DNA of 56,145 nt from an uncultured Ruminococcus sp. (GTDB taxonomy: Bacteria; Bacillota; Clostridia; Oscillospirales; Acutalibacteraceae), in contig CACXMR010000007.1 in assembly GCA_902768825.1 (NCBI GenBank), positions 1 to 56,145 of the forward strand, in the 5' to 3' direction. The notes under the pieces were generated by a model, which worked only from the letters and a program-made list of their open reading frames with translations, was not told where the DNA came from and did no database searches. The position numbers and the translations under genes were made by a program. Positions 7,955 to 16,876 of this stretch are shown here, in pieces (position 1 is the stretch's first letter; the number at the start of each line of letters is the position of its first letter).

Positions 7955-8638
7955 ATGAAGATACTTGTTTTTAACGGCAGCCCGAAGAAGGACAAAAGCG
8001 ACACAATGCACCTGACCCGTGCCTTTTTGGAGGGAATGAAAGAGGCATCATATCAGGAGGTGCATATCATTGAGGTTATTGATAAGCACATAGAGTATTG
8101 CAGGGGCTGCTTTACCTGTATGCACAACGGCGGTGTCTGTGTGCATAAGGATGATATGGAGGAGATACTGCGGGAGATACTGGATAGTGAGCTTCTGATA
8201 TGGAGCTTTCCTCTTTACAGCTACGGAATGCCGGCGCACCTCAAGGCGCTGCTTGACAGGACCCTGCCCTTGTCGTCAATGGCGATGCAGAAGGTGGGGG
8301 AGCGCTATGAGCACGTGGGTCAGGCGGATTTTTCACACCTGAAATATCTGATGATATGCGGCTGCGGGTTCCCAAACAGCAAGCACAACTTTGAGCCTGC
8401 GGTGGCTCAGTTCAGGCTTGCGTTCCCGTCAGGTCAGACCATCATCACCGTTCCGGAAAGTCCCATGTTCAATGCACCAGAGGCGGCTGCCGTCACAGCA
8501 CCGAGGCTTGAGCTTGTGAAGCAGGCAGGAAAGCAGTATGCCCAGACCGGAAGCATAGATGAGGAGCTGCTTGAGGTGATAGGTTCCCCCATGATACCCG
8601 AGGAGGTTTATGCCCGGATCGTCAACGCCGGCGCATAG
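7955..8638 (+). CDS. Flavodoxin-fold NAD(P)H-dependent oxidoreductase
   Basis: A 227-residue protein with the FMN-reductase/flavodoxin fold. 'VFNGSPKKDKSDT' at residues 5-17 is the FMN phosphate loop. 'CRGCFTCMHNGGVC' (about 50-63) with a following 'DDM' is the Cys pattern seen in many anaerobic flavoproteins of this family. 'FPLYSYGMPAHLKALLDR' covers the second flavin loop. It probably transfers electrons from NAD(P)H to an organic acceptor in the cytoplasm. The start has GGAGG at 7942-7946. It is the second gene after the DUF3795 gene. The acceptor is unknown. Confidence 0.85.
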   Translation: MKILVFNGSPKKDKSDTMHLTRAFLEGMKEASYQEVHIIEVIDKHIEYCRGCFTCMHNGGVCVHKDDMEEILREILDSELLIWSFPLYSYGMPAHLKALLDRTLPLSSMAMQKVGERYEHVGQADFSHLKYLMICGCGFPNSKHNFEPAVAQFRLAFPSGQTIITVPESPMFNAPEAAAVTAPRLELVKQAGKQYAQTGSIDEELLEVIGSPMIPEEVYARIVNAGA

Positions 8639-8639
8639 C

Positions 8640-8937
8640 GGCAAGCTGCCGCTCCCAACTTCGCGGGGGCAGATAAACTAACCTGTAACTGCGCCGATCG
8701 CGGTTGATAGTCTATCCAAGAACGACAAGTCAAAAGTTTCGCCAGCCTTTTCAAAGGCTGTGGGGTGCATGGGGCAAAGCCCCTGCTCGCTCTCTGCGGA
8801 GAGCGAGTCAGGAGGGACTTTTGCGAAAAAGTCCCTCCCGACACCCACCGAAAACGTTGTTGTTGTCTTTTGGAAAAATTATCAGCCGCGACCAGGCGAA
8901 GTCGGCACCGGCAGCTTGCCGGATAATATCATAAAAC
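8640..8937. repeat. Intergenic repeat mosaic, locus 2
   Basis: No gene is supported between 8639 and 8998. 8706-8812 is nearly identical to 56030-56140 and, inverted, resembles 1209-1335: 'AAGTTTCGCCAGCC', CCTTTTCAAAGG, then the CTCTCTGCGGAGAG palindrome. 8812-8844 is the palindrome GTCAGGAGGGACTTTTGCG...TCCC, followed by CCGAAAACG as at loci 4 and 7. Confidence 0.85.
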
Positions 8938-8984
8938 AAAAAGCCCCGCAGATATGCGATCTTGCATACTCTGCGGGGCTTTGA
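8938..8984 (-). terminator. Terminator of the GGDEF gene
   Basis: A GC-rich stem (AAAGCCCCGCAG / CTGCGGGGCTTT, extended by ATATGC / GCAT) which on the minus strand ends in TTTTTGTTTT. It can also work on the plus strand. Confidence 0.85.
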
Positions 8985-8998
8985 ATTTGTTGTGTTCC

Positions 8999-11900
8999 TC
9001 ATGTTTCCTTTGGCAGAACTTCGTTCCTGTCAAAAAGCTTGTACCGTGACTTGCCGTTTCTCTTGACATAGTAAAGCATCTGGTCGGCTCTGTTCAGGGC
9101 AAGCTCCAGCTCCTCCTTTGAGCCGCCCATAAAGGAGGCTATGCCTATGGAACAGGAAATCTTCTTTTCATCGGGAATGGAGATCTCTCTTTTCAGCTTG
9201 GAACTGATCTTTTCCACAAAGCCGTCGCTGATCTCACGGTAAATTCGCTGTGCAAAGTTCACTCCGTCCTGCTCGGTCTTGTTGTAAAGCAGCACGATAA
9301 ACTCATCTCCGCCGTATCTCACCGCAAGGCCGCTGCCCTGGGACATACGCTTCACGATCTTTGCAAAGGTGACCAGAACCAGATCGCCTACATCGTGACC
9401 AAAGGTGTCATTGTAATACTTGAAGTTGTCCAGGTCGATATACAGGAGAACATTGTTCCTCACGTTGTCCTTGTCACAGATTATCTCCGCCTGGCGGCTA
9501 AAGCCGTTGCGGTTGGTTATTCCTGTAAGGTGGTCGGTTATCGCAGACTGCTCAAGCTTCTGGTTCATGCGCTCTATCATGAGGCGGTTGTCGATCCTTC
9601 TCATCATCTCGCAAAACTGGCTGAAAGCAAACTTGAGTATCATCAGGTCTTCGCCGTTCAGGAGGATACGGCTGCCTACAGTCCTGCGCTTGACACTGAT
9701 ATAGCCCAAAAAGACGGTTTCGGTGCCGGCTTCCTCCAGCATGGGTATGCCGATCATGGTGGATATCGGCTTGTCCTTCAGGAAATCCATTACCGGCAGG
9801 AACTGTGTGAAATTCTTATCGGAACGGTTTGAAAGGAAAGCCTGCTTATATGCCCGGAAGAAGTCGATTATCCTGTCAAAGGTCTCGTTGGATATGGGGG
9901 CTGAGGTATCGTCCGACATGATCTCACGCTTGCCGCCGTTTCGCCTGAGAATGATTATGCCGTCAAGACTGTAGCTGTTCCTGATAACTGCGGAGGTGTT
10001 GAAGTACAGATCGTCAACGTTCATGTTTTCACGGCTTATGGCTTCCTGCAGGGTGGTGAGGAACTTGATGTCCTTTTCACGGCTTGCAAGCTTGATCTGA
10101 GTGCCGGCATGGCGGGTGATCTGCATTATCTGCGCTGTAGGAAGATCGTCCTTCAGCTCTGCGATAGGCTCGGTCATGCGCACATGGTGCTCCTTGAAGT
10201 ATATGAGCCTTTCCCGTTTGCGGCTTAGCTCCTCGTTCTCGCAGAAGGCAATGCCGTAGTCTATGGCTTCCTGTGCCTCTTTCTCCATGGACAGATTATG
10301 ATAGAAGGCGGAAAGCTCCAGTGCATAGATGGGCACGGCAAAAAACAGGGAGCTGTGGGAGGTCCCGATCTTCTCCTTTATTTTTTCAAACTCTATAAGG
10401 CAGGGTTCGGTGTTGTTTTCATAGCTGTACATCATTGCTTTGACAAGATGGTAAAGCAGCAGGTCCTCGTCCCAGATGCCGTCATCGGCCTCCTTCAGGA
10501 CCATAATCATGTGCTCGACAATGGTTTCTATCTTGCTCAGGTAATAATAGCTGTTATAGTATTCATGCTGATAATAGCAGCTTATGGCGATTATGCTGTA
10601 GAGCTTTACAGTGCTGCAGGCCCCGATGGAATGATAGCCCATTTCCTTGAGCATTTTCAGGATCAGCTCAATGTTGGCTATGGCGGCCACATAGTCTTCT
10701 GCCACGAAATGCACCATCGCCAGATTGTAAAGGGAATTCATCACATCGTTAGGCTCATCAAGCTCCGTAAGAGTGAGAACGCTCTTTCTCAGATAGGTGT
10801 GAGCCTTTTCAAATTCCTCAAGGATGATGCTGTTATAGCCCAGACCTGCAAGCATGTGTGATTCTCTTGTGGGATTCGGGCGGCGCAGCACCGCAAGCCT
10901 CTTTTCATACATCTTCATGACATAGCGATGGTAGCCCGCTCGTGAATAGAGCATTATATTTTTCATATAGGCATTGAGCAGGAAATTGTCATTCCCAAGC
11001 TCTGTGCCAAGCTTGATGCCCAGCTCGAAGTAGTAGGGCTTTTTAGTGCCCATGGCGATATCGTGTATCTCCTCGCTGTCGTTTTCAAAGCCGAAAACAT
11101 AGATGTATGCAAGGAAATTCAGGAAACCATAGTGCTTTGCCTGCTCCACCACATCAGAATCGCATTTATAGGTAAAATCATATTCAAAAATATCCTTGCC
11201 GATGCCGCAGTATGTAGACCACAGCAATATCTTTGCTTTGCAGGCAAGGAAGCTGTCGCTCATTTCCTCTGCAATCTCCACACACTTTTCGCAGGCAGTC
11301 CTTACCGGCTCCAGCTGTGCTACGATCATCCTTGCCCTTGCGTTGGTATAATAGTAGATGTAGCGCAGATAGCTGTCCTCACTCAGGTGGCACTGCATAT
11401 CGGTCAGCTTATCGCACATGACAAGAGCCTGATCCACCTGACGGTAATTCATGTCGATGAGTGCGGCAAGCTGTATGAGCTGTATATGCTCCTTCCTGTC
11501 CAGACGGATGGTCTTTTCATCCAGGCGTCCCAGGATGTTGTTCATATAGTAATACGCATCCTCAAGGGAGAAGGTAAAATACATATTGCGCAGCCTGAGA
11601 AGATAGTCCTTGGTGTAGCTCTTATCATACCAGAACTCATCGAGGACATCCATGGTTTTTTCACTGTCGAGCCGTCCCCACTCAAGCTGAAGATCCTGAT
11701 TTGCCGCATCCTGGAGCAGGTCGTTCCATACAGTTCTCTTATAGTCGGTGATGATGAACTCATCGTTGTACATCAGGATGGCATGGATGCTGACGCCCTG
11801 ATCTACTATGGATTTCAGGAGCTTGATAGTGCTGTAGGGTGCAAGATGGAGCTTTGATATTATCAATATAAGCGAGTGCTTTTTTGAAATATACTCCAAA

Positions 11901-12307
11901 ATATTGAGGATATTCTGCTGCATCCGGATTGCCTCATACTGGATCTCAAAATAGAGCACGTCCTCTTTTCTTGAGCACCTTTCGTCACGGATATAGTCCG
12001 CTATGGGTTCGATATGCATGGAATAAACGTTGCAGACCCGGAGAAAGTCCTCTACCGTCATGACATCCTTATAGTAAGAGTTGTAGCACTGGCGTATCCA
12101 CTGCAAAAAGGGCGCATAGGATTCGTGCATATAGTGCATGGCAAACTCGTGGTACAAAAAGACCTTTTCGTCTGTTCTGTCCACCTTTGCGAGGATTTCA
12201 TGCTCGGTGATATCCAGGGTGTTATAGTGCTTGATGAATATTATGTTTTTGTTATCTTTGGCGACATAGGAAGCAACTATGCTCTGAACATAGGTCTTAA
12301 AATCCAT
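8999..12307 (-). CDS. Large cytoplasmic TPR-GAF-GGDEF diguanylate cyclase
   Basis: This 1102-residue protein has no signal peptide or membrane segment. Residues 1 to about 270 resemble a degenerate ATPase-like sensor region without a clear Walker A. About 270-720 is helical with TPR-like repeats rich in Tyr and Leu, probably for protein binding. About 760-910 looks like a GAF domain. The C-terminus (about 920-1095) is a GGDEF domain, with the active motif 'RYGGDEF' (GGDEF at 999-1003) and 'DLDNFKYYNDTFGHDVGD' for Mg and GTP binding. No RxxD inhibitory site lies before it. It should therefore make cyclic di-GMP from two GTP without product inhibition by the usual site. The input signal is unknown. 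Confidence 0.88.
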   Translation of the reverse strand: MDFKTYVQSIVASYVAKDNKNIIFIKHYNTLDITEHEILAKVDRTDEKVFLYHEFAMHYMHESYAPFLQWIRQCYNSYYKDVMTVEDFLRVCNVYSMHIEPIADYIRDERCSRKEDVLYFEIQYEAIRMQQNILNILEYISKKHSLILIISKLHLAPYSTIKLLKSIVDQGVSIHAILMYNDEFIITDYKRTVWNDLLQDAANQDLQLEWGRLDSEKTMDVLDEFWYDKSYTKDYLLRLRNMYFTFSLEDAYYYMNNILGRLDEKTIRLDRKEHIQLIQLAALIDMNYRQVDQALVMCDKLTDMQCHLSEDSYLRYIYYYTNARARMIVAQLEPVRTACEKCVEIAEEMSDSFLACKAKILLWSTYCGIGKDIFEYDFTYKCDSDVVEQAKHYGFLNFLAYIYVFGFENDSEEIHDIAMGTKKPYYFELGIKLGTELGNDNFLLNAYMKNIMLYSRAGYHRYVMKMYEKRLAVLRRPNPTRESHMLAGLGYNSIILEEFEKAHTYLRKSVLTLTELDEPNDVMNSLYNLAMVHFVAEDYVAAIANIELILKMLKEMGYHSIGACSTVKLYSIIAISCYYQHEYYNSYYYLSKIETIVEHMIMVLKEADDGIWDEDLLLYHLVKAMMYSYENNTEPCLIEFEKIKEKIGTSHSSLFFAVPIYALELSAFYHNLSMEKEAQEAIDYGIAFCENEELSRKRERLIYFKEHHVRMTEPIAELKDDLPTAQIMQITRHAGTQIKLASREKDIKFLTTLQEAISRENMNVDDLYFNTSAVIRNSYSLDGIIILRRNGGKREIMSDDTSAPISNETFDRIIDFFRAYKQAFLSNRSDKNFTQFLPVMDFLKDKPISTMIGIPMLEEAGTETVFLGYISVKRRTVGSRILLNGEDLMILKFAFSQFCEMMRRIDNRLMIERMNQKLEQSAITDHLTGITNRNGFSRQAEIICDKDNVRNNVLLYIDLDNFKYYNDTFGHDVGDLVLVTFAKIVKRMSQGSGLAVRYGGDEFIVLLYNKTEQDGVNFAQRIYREISDGFVEKISSKLKREISIPDEKKISCSIGIASFMGGSKEELELALNRADQMLYYVKRNGKSRYKLFDRNEVLPKET

Positions 12308-12342
12308 AATATCCCCCCTTATTTATGAAAGGCGATAATATC

Positions 12343-12370
12343 ATTATAACACATATTTGGGATATTTCAA
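12343..12370 (-). promoter_or_regulatory. Promoter of the GGDEF gene
   Basis: On the minus strand TTGAAA (12365-12370), 16-base spacer, TATAAT (12343-12348), about 35 bases before the start, which has AAGGGGGG as its ribosome site. Confidence 0.65.
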
Positions 12371-12475
12371 TATAAATTATGAATATAGAAAAATTTTATT
12401 GTGAAACTTTTTAGAATTATTAGCTACTTGCAGATCGTTTTCCGCTTAATTATCTACAAAAGCTGAGGTTTGAGA

Positions 12476-12504
12476 TTGAAAAATCCACAGTAATGGTTTA
12501 TGAT
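12476..12504 (+). promoter_or_regulatory. Promoter of the Pr6Pr-like gene
   Basis: TTGAAA (12476-12481), 17-base spacer, TATGAT (12499-12504). The -10 box overlaps an in-frame ATG at 12500, which supports the later start at 12524. Confidence 0.5.
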
Positions 12505-12523
12505 ATATGCAGGGAGTGATAAT

Positions 12524-13177
12524 ATGACAAAACGAAAAAATATGATAATATCCTTGGTGATAAACATTGTGATTGTCCTTGTCACAGCGGGAGTAGTCAT
12601 ATCCTATTTTTTGGGAAATGACGGGGAGTACCACATACCGCCCAATTTCCGCTTCTGCCTGTTTACCACGGATTCCAACATCCTCTGTGCCTTATCGGCT
12701 CTGGTGATGGCTGTCTTTGAAGCCAGATATCTCAAAACCGGCAGGGAGATTCCAAAGGCCGCAGTGGTCTTCAAGCTCATAGGCTCCACGGCTGTTGCCT
12801 TGACATTTGTGGTAGTTGTGGTTTTTCTCGGCCCGCTGATGGGCTTTGTGTCCATGGTATTTGGCGGAACGTCCTTTTATATGCACTTTTCCGGCCCGAT
12901 ACTTGCTTTTGTGTCCTTCTGCTTCTTTGAGAATGTCCACCATATCAGTAAACGGCTGATGCTGATGTCTCTCATCCCGACTATATTATATGCGATAGTG
13001 TACCTGACCATGGTGCTTATCATAGGTGAGGAAAACGGCGGCTGGTATGATTTCTACAGCTTCAACATGGGTGGCTTTTGGTATCTGTCGAGCACAGCGA
13101 TAATGCTGGTCACTCTGGGACTTGGCGCTGTGCTGAGATTTGTACATAACAAAAGGACAAAGAAGCTGAAAGCCTGA
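12524..13177 (+). CDS. Pr6Pr-like six-helix membrane protein
   Basis: A 217-residue membrane protein with about six hydrophobic segments (near residues 8-30, 48-65, 80-105, 112-132, 140-162, 180-200) and a basic tail. 'FTTDSNILCALSAL' after the first helix and 'HFSGPILAFVSFCFFE' in the middle match the pattern of the Pr6Pr family, whose function is unknown. The start at 12524 has GGGAG (12512-12516) eight bases upstream; the leader appears very short. It is transcribed away from the GGDEF gene. No pathway can be inferred from its neighbours. Confidence 0.7.
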   Translation: MTKRKNMIISLVINIVIVLVTAGVVISYFLGNDGEYHIPPNFRFCLFTTDSNILCALSALVMAVFEARYLKTGREIPKAAVVFKLIGSTAVALTFVVVVVFLGPLMGFVSMVFGGTSFYMHFSGPILAFVSFCFFENVHHISKRLMLMSLIPTILYAIVYLTMVLIIGEENGGWYDFYSFNMGGFWYLSSTAIMLVTLGLGAVLRFVHNKRTKKLKA

Positions 13178-13202
13178 TCCTAAGACCCCTGAATAATGAA
13201 AT

Positions 13203-13236
13203 GAGGCTCCGACTTGCTTGCGGGAGCCTTATTTTT
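13203..13236 (+). terminator. Terminator of the Pr6Pr-like gene
   Basis: Stem AGGCTCC / GGGAGCCT with a GC-containing loop, followed by TATTTTTAT. Confidence 0.65.
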
Positions 13237-13252
13237 ATGCAAAAGAGCGCAA

Positions 13253-13286
13253 AAAAAGCCGCCTGCAAACGCAGACGGCCAAAAAA
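13253..13286 (-). terminator. Terminator of the wall-anchored protein gene
   Basis: On the minus strand the stem GCCGTCTGC / GCAGGCGGC (one G-T pair) with a GTTT loop is followed by seven T. Confidence 0.85.
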
Positions 13287-13324
13287 TCATATCAATTTTT
13301 TGTTATCGGTTTTTCCGGTAAGAA

Positions 13325-14170
13325 TTACTCCTTAGAAGAAGCCTTCTTTGTCATTGCAACTGCAACGCCCAGAGAAGCGATAACTACAGCTACGAGAGCA
13401 ACAGCAGATGTTGTGTCGCCTGTGCCAACTGTCTTGGTATCCTCAGAAGACTCAGCTGCAGGAGCTGTGGACTCTTTTGACTCCTCAGCAGGTGTCTCTT
13501 TTGACTCCTCAGCAGGTGTCTCTTTTGACTCCTCAGCAGGTGTCTCTTTTGACTCCTCAGCAGGTGTCTCGCTTGACTCCTCAGCGGGCTCCTCGCTTGA
13601 CTCCTCAGCAGGTGCCTCAGACTCAACCTTCTCATAGGTTACCATCCATACGTTGAAAGCGTCATCAGCGCCAGCCTCGTAACGATCATCCTCGTCGATC
13701 TCGCTCTGATCAGCGATAGCGTTGGTGTCGAGCTTAACCTTGATTGTGAGAGGCTGACCAGCAGTAGCCTCTACGCAGCAGTTTGTCTGGCTGTTGTAGG
13801 TACGGTTGTAAGCAAGCTCAAAATCGCCCCAGCTGTCGTCCCAAGTGCCGTTTGTACGAACCTTGAACTGTACGCCAGAGAAACCTCTTGAAACGCTCTC
13901 AGAACCGTTATCGGTCATAGCCTCGGAGATCATGCCCTCCTCAACGCTGTCGATTACGATAGTACCCTCGTAAACGCCGTCACCGTCGTCATCTGTCATA
14001 GGAACGTCAGCCTCGCCTTTGCCGCCCCAACCGATGAATGAACCTGTGATACCTACTGTGCAGCCCTTAATGTCTGCGCTCTCTGCCATCTTAGCGAAAG
14101 CTGTCATGGAAGCAGCGGAAGTGATCATTGCAGCAGCAAGAGCTATGCCAAGAATCTTTGACTTTTTCAT
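13325..14170 (-). CDS. Secreted, wall-anchored protein with starch-binding-like domain and TPAEESKE repeats
   Basis: A 281-residue surface protein. The ATG at 14170 follows AGGAGG (14181-14186) and begins a signal peptide ending in 'SMTAFA'. Residues about 35-185 form a beta domain with 'GSFIGWGGKGEADVPM', 'DDDGDGVYEGTIVI' and 'VQFKVRTNGTWDDSWG'; this resembles CBM20/CBM48-like or Sas-type glucan-binding domains. Then come about seven copies of an eight-residue PAEESKET-type repeat, encoded by near-identical 24-base units. The tail 'GTGDTTSAVALVAVV' plus 'KKASSKE' is a degenerate LPXTG-like anchor. It probably binds starch or another glucan at the surface. The ligand is inference. Confidence 0.75.
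   Translation of the reverse strand: MKKSKILGIALAAAMITSAASMTAFAKMAESADIKGCTVGITGSFIGWGGKGEADVPMTDDDGDGVYEGTIVIDSVEEGMISEAMTDNGSESVSRGFSGVQFKVRTNGTWDDSWGDFELAYNRTYNSQTNCCVEATAGQPLTIKVKLDTNAIADQSEIDEDDRYEAGADDAFNVWMVTYEKVESEAPAEESSEEPAEESSETPAEESKETPAEESKETPAEESKETPAEESKESTAPAAESSEDTKTVGTGDTTSAVALVAVVIASLGVAVAMTKKASSKE
13478..13615 (-). repeat. 24-base coding minisatellite
   Basis: About five to six near-identical 24-base units (core CTCAGCAGGTGTCTCTTTTGA on the plus strand, the central three almost identical) encode the Pro/Glu/Ser spacer of the wall protein. Copy number is likely to vary between strains. Confidence 0.85.
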
Positions 14171-14229
14171 TGTAGTAAATCCTCCTAAAAAATTATTCGG
14201 AGACATACGCACTATGCCCCTTTAGCAGT

Positions 14230-14258
14230 ATTATACACTCTTGTCATCAAAAAATCAA
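14230..14258 (-). promoter_or_regulatory. Promoter of the wall-anchored protein gene
   Basis: On the minus strand TTGATT (14253-14258), 17-base spacer, TATAAT (14230-14235), about 60 bases before the start codon. Confidence 0.7.
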
Positions 14259-14710
14259 GAGAAAAGTTTTTGCTCGATATGGTAAAAATTACAAAAATGT
14301 CATAAAATAATATTGATATCATACAATGAATTTAGATAATAAACATAACAGACGCATAAAATAATAATAATTCTCAAAAATTATAGCGAGTCGCTGAAAT
14401 AACCCGAAAGACAATTGTATAATATGACTTGAATAATCGATAACAGCGACAAATATTCGTAACAATATACACTGATAATCCAAATATACCTTGATATATT
14501 GTGGACTATTAACAATGGATTTTATCCCTCAAAAGCTACAAACGTGATACAAATTGAACTTTGTGCTTTATGGATAGTAAAAAATGAAAAATATATAGTC
14601 TGCAAACGGGAAGTAGTTTTGCTGCCTGTAGCTGATATCTTACCAACGGTGCATTCTGAAAGCGGTTCTGTTATTTTCAGTTTCTTTCTGATCCCAATTT
14701 TTCTATTAGA
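14259..14710. other. AT-rich intergenic stretch without a supported gene
   Basis: This stretch between the wall protein promoter and the hairpin repeat is AT-rich. A 74-codon frame at 14499-14723 exists but has no ribosome site, no domain and runs into the repeat. I see no RNA gene, although TTGTATAATATGA at about 14415 could be a stray promoter-like sequence. Confidence 0.4.
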
Positions 14711-14843
14711 AAATAGAAAATAGAGAATAGTGAATAGTGAATAACGAATAATACAGAAACGCCCCTTGCAGCATTACTATAAACTATTCACTATTCACCA
14801 TTCACTATTCACTGAGCCCCCGAACGCAGTGAGGGGGCGTTTC
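14711..14843. repeat. GAATAGT-type hairpin repeat, copy A, abutting tRNA-Leu
   Basis: Left arm: AATAGAGAATAGTGAATAGT units. Centre: ACGAATAATAC, GAAACGCCCC and a variable part. Right arm: ACTATTCACTATTCACC units, then GCCCCC...GGGGGC and GTTTC. The repeat ends exactly one base before the discriminator position of the minus-strand tRNA-Leu gene. Two more copies lie at 42571-42717 and 42842-42972. Confidence 0.85.
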
Positions 14844-14927
14844 TGCCGGCAACCGGACTTGAACCGGTACGGATGTTACTCCGAGGGATTTTAAGTCCCT
14901 TGCGTCTGCCGATTTCGCCATGCCGGC
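14844..14927 (-). tRNA. tRNA-Leu (anticodon TAA)
   Basis: An 84-base class II tRNA. Acceptor GCCGGCA pairs with TGCCGGC, discriminator A. The anticodon stem AGGGA/TCCCT closes the loop CTTAAAA, giving anticodon TAA. A long variable arm (GGAGTAACATCC) confirms Leu. The T-loop is TTCAAGT. CCA is not encoded. A hairpin repeat touches the 3' end. Confidence 0.95.
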
Positions 14928-14947
14928 ATAATACCGTTTACTATGAA

Positions 14948-14976
14948 ATTCTATCATTTTTCTGTTCTCTTGTCAA
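14948..14976 (-). promoter_or_regulatory. Promoter of tRNA-Leu
   Basis: On the minus strand TTGACA (14971-14976), 17-base spacer, TAGAAT (14948-14953), about 20 bases before the tRNA. The tRNA-Arg promoter has the same GATAGAAT box. Confidence 0.7.
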
Positions 14977-15016
14977 GAATAATATGCGGCATGAATGAAG
15001 TTTCACGATGATGCCG

Positions 15017-15553
15017 TTATTTCTTCCTGCCCAGTATCCGGTATTTTATGTAGAGCATGGTTTTTTCCTCTCCGTTGTCCCTGAGCATTTTAAGAAGAAA
15101 CTCCAGAAGCCTTGCCGTCTCCGGGTTGATAAGGTAGTGCTTTCTTGAGCGCATATAATACTCGTATGCGGAGGCGTCGGTATATGCTTCCTTTTTGTAG
15201 TTCTTGCAGGCGGCCACCCTGTCGCAGAACATCTCCACCACATACTTCACAGGCATCCTCATGCCTGTCATTGGTGTGCCCTCGTCAAGGCTGTAGTCTA
15301 TCCAATATTCCAGATGGTGCTTGTTTCTGCCCTTGTGATGGAGCCACGCCGAGCTGTAGCCCTTTATTTCCCTTTCGGCGGCATTGGGGCTCCTGTGCCC
15401 CTGATAATACCTTGCGCCCACAAGAAACTCCACCGGTGTATACTTTGACAGGTCATGCATTAGTCCCTGTCTGTACAGCCCTGCCTTGAAGCAAAGCTCC
15501 ATTACAAGTCTTTTGTGGTGGTTGATGGTTTTAAGGTGCTCAAGCCATTTCAT
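15017..15553 (-). CDS. DUF5662 family protein
   Basis: A 178-residue soluble protein of a conserved Firmicute family without assigned activity. The start at 15553 has AGGAGG (15562-15567) eight bases upstream; the open frame extends further but without such a site. Histidine/aspartate motifs stand out: 'LMHDLSKYTP' (about residues 31-40) and 'WLHHKGRNKHHLEYW' (about 69-83), which suggest a metal-binding, HD-like helical fold. It follows a small 62-residue gene on the same strand and may be co-transcribed with it. Role unknown. Confidence 0.75.
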   Translation of the reverse strand: MKWLEHLKTINHHKRLVMELCFKAGLYRQGLMHDLSKYTPVEFLVGARYYQGHRSPNAAEREIKGYSSAWLHHKGRNKHHLEYWIDYSLDEGTPMTGMRMPVKYVVEMFCDRVAACKNYKKEAYTDASAYEYYMRSRKHYLINPETARLLEFLLKMLRDNGEEKTMLYIKYRILGRKK

Positions 15554-15632
15554 ATACTTTTCCTCCTGTGTCAATGCATTGATAAAAAAGCGGCACATCT
15601 CCGCAGTGGGAAATGTGCCCTTTACTGCCGGC

Positions 15633-15821
15633 TTATCCTTCTTTGCCCTTCCCCGAAAGGAAGCTCTCAAAATACTCCACGGCGTCTATTTTTTCATTGT
15701 CGGTCATGCCGTTGGAGATGAACTGCTCATAAGCCGCCGCATCATAGCTTTCATTATCCTTTGTACCGTCGTGCAGGATAAGCTCCCTGTCATGTCCGGC
15801 AGTGGATCTCTTTCTCTTCAT
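15633..15821 (-). CDS. Small hypothetical protein (62 residues)
   Basis: I do not recognise this gene. It has a ribosome site (GGAGAGG, before ATG 15821) and the same strand as the DUF5662 gene 79 bases downstream. The product is charged and soluble; it starts with a basic stretch 'MKRKRST', and the middle is acidic, with 'AAYEQFISNGMTDNEKIDAVEYF' split by a turn, likely two helices. No signal peptide or Cys motif is present. It could be an accessory of the DUF5662 protein. Confidence 0.5.
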   Translation of the reverse strand: MKRKRSTAGHDRELILHDGTKDNESYDAAAYEQFISNGMTDNEKIDAVEYFESFLSGKGKEG

Positions 15822-15910
15822 GGTATCACCTCTCCATAGCCTTTGGGTTGCTCCTGAAAAAATCAGGACCCTGTATTAGCTTTTGCAGGAGAAGGCGGGA
15901 TAATACCCTC

Positions 15911-16837
15911 TTACTTCATATTTTTAAGCTCGTTAAGATCGTATGGTGTCTGCTGATATACATAATAATTGAGCCAGTTGGAGTAGAGTATGGTAGCATA
16001 GCTGCGCCATGTCAGTGCGGGCAGCGCTCTCGGATCATTGCCGGGGAAATAGTTGTAAGGGAGCTGAGGCTTGAGCCCCTTGTTACAGTCACGGAAATAC
16101 TCGCTTGCAAGGGTATTGCGGTCATATTCCGCATGGCCAAACACAAAGAACTGTCTGCCGTTTTTGTTTGCAACTATCGCCACACCCGCAAGGTTTGATG
16201 ATGCAAGTATCTCCAGCTCCTCGTGCTCACGGATATCGGATCTGTGCACACCGGTGTAACGGGAATGGGGGAGAAGTATCTTGTCGTCAAAGCCTCTCAT
16301 CAGCGGGTGAAAGATATCCATTACCCTGTGGACATAGACGCCGGAAAGCTTTTCGTCCAATGTATACTTTGGCACTCCGTAATGATGATATATCCCTGCC
16401 TGAGCTCCCCAGCAGATGTGCATGGTGCTGTAGACATGGTGTATGGACCAGTCCATGATCTCACAAAGCTCATCCCAGTAATCCACCTGCTCAAATTCCA
16501 GCTTTTCCACAGGTGCACCGGTGATTATCATTCCGTCATAATACTGATCCTTGATATCGTCAAAGACCTTATAGAACGCAGTGAGATGATCCGCCGAGGT
16601 GGTCTTTGAAACGTGTGAGGCCATTTGCAGCAGCTCTACATCCACCTGCAGGGGGCTGTTGCCCAGAAGCCTGAGAAGCTGGGTCTCGGTCTCGATCTTG
16701 TTGGGCATAAGGTTGACGATCACTATTTTCAGCGGTCTGATGTCCTGGGTCACGGCTCTCTCGTTAGTCATAACGAAGATATTTTCCGATTCAAGAGTTT
16801 TCAAAGCGGGCAGCCCGCTCTGTATTTTTATTGGCAT
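15911..16837 (-). CDS. metAA: Homoserine O-acetyltransferase (MetA family)
   Basis: A 308-residue enzyme of methionine synthesis that acylates homoserine. The family start '[11 protein letters not shown]' sets the ATG at 16837; a promoter at 16877-16905 places the transcript start near 16870, downstream of the other possible ATG at 16873. The catalytic Cys142 lies in '[12 protein letters not shown]'. Residue 111 in '[10 protein letters not shown]' is glutamate, which in this family goes with acetyl-CoA use; glycine there goes with succinyl-CoA. I therefore call it an acetyltransferase. It lies directly behind zapA but has its own promoter. Full length, all motifs intact. Confidence 0.93.
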   Translation of the reverse strand: MPIKIQSGLPALKTLESENIFVMTNERAVTQDIRPLKIVIVNLMPNKIETETQLLRLLGNSPLQVDVELLQMASHVSKTTSADHLTAFYKVFDDIKDQYYDGMIITGAPVEKLEFEQVDYWDELCEIMDWSIHHVYSTMHICWGAQAGIYHHYGVPKYTLDEKLSGVYVHRVMDIFHPLMRGFDDKILLPHSRYTGVHRSDIREHEELEILASSNLAGVAIVANKNGRQFFVFGHAEYDRNTLASEYFRDCNKGLKPQLPYNYFPGNDPRALPALTWRSYATILYSNWLNYYVYQQTPYDLNELKNMK

Positions 16838-16876
16838 TTCCTTCCACTTCCTTAGTTCCTTAGTCGCACTCATTTC

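Noticed and set aside
11063-11857. A 264-codon plus-strand frame inside the GGDEF gene
   Set aside because: It is opposite the TPR-like region of a clear coding sequence and has no ribosome site.
14499-14723. A 74-codon frame in the AT-rich gap
   Set aside because: No ribosome site, no domain, and its end lies in the hairpin repeat.
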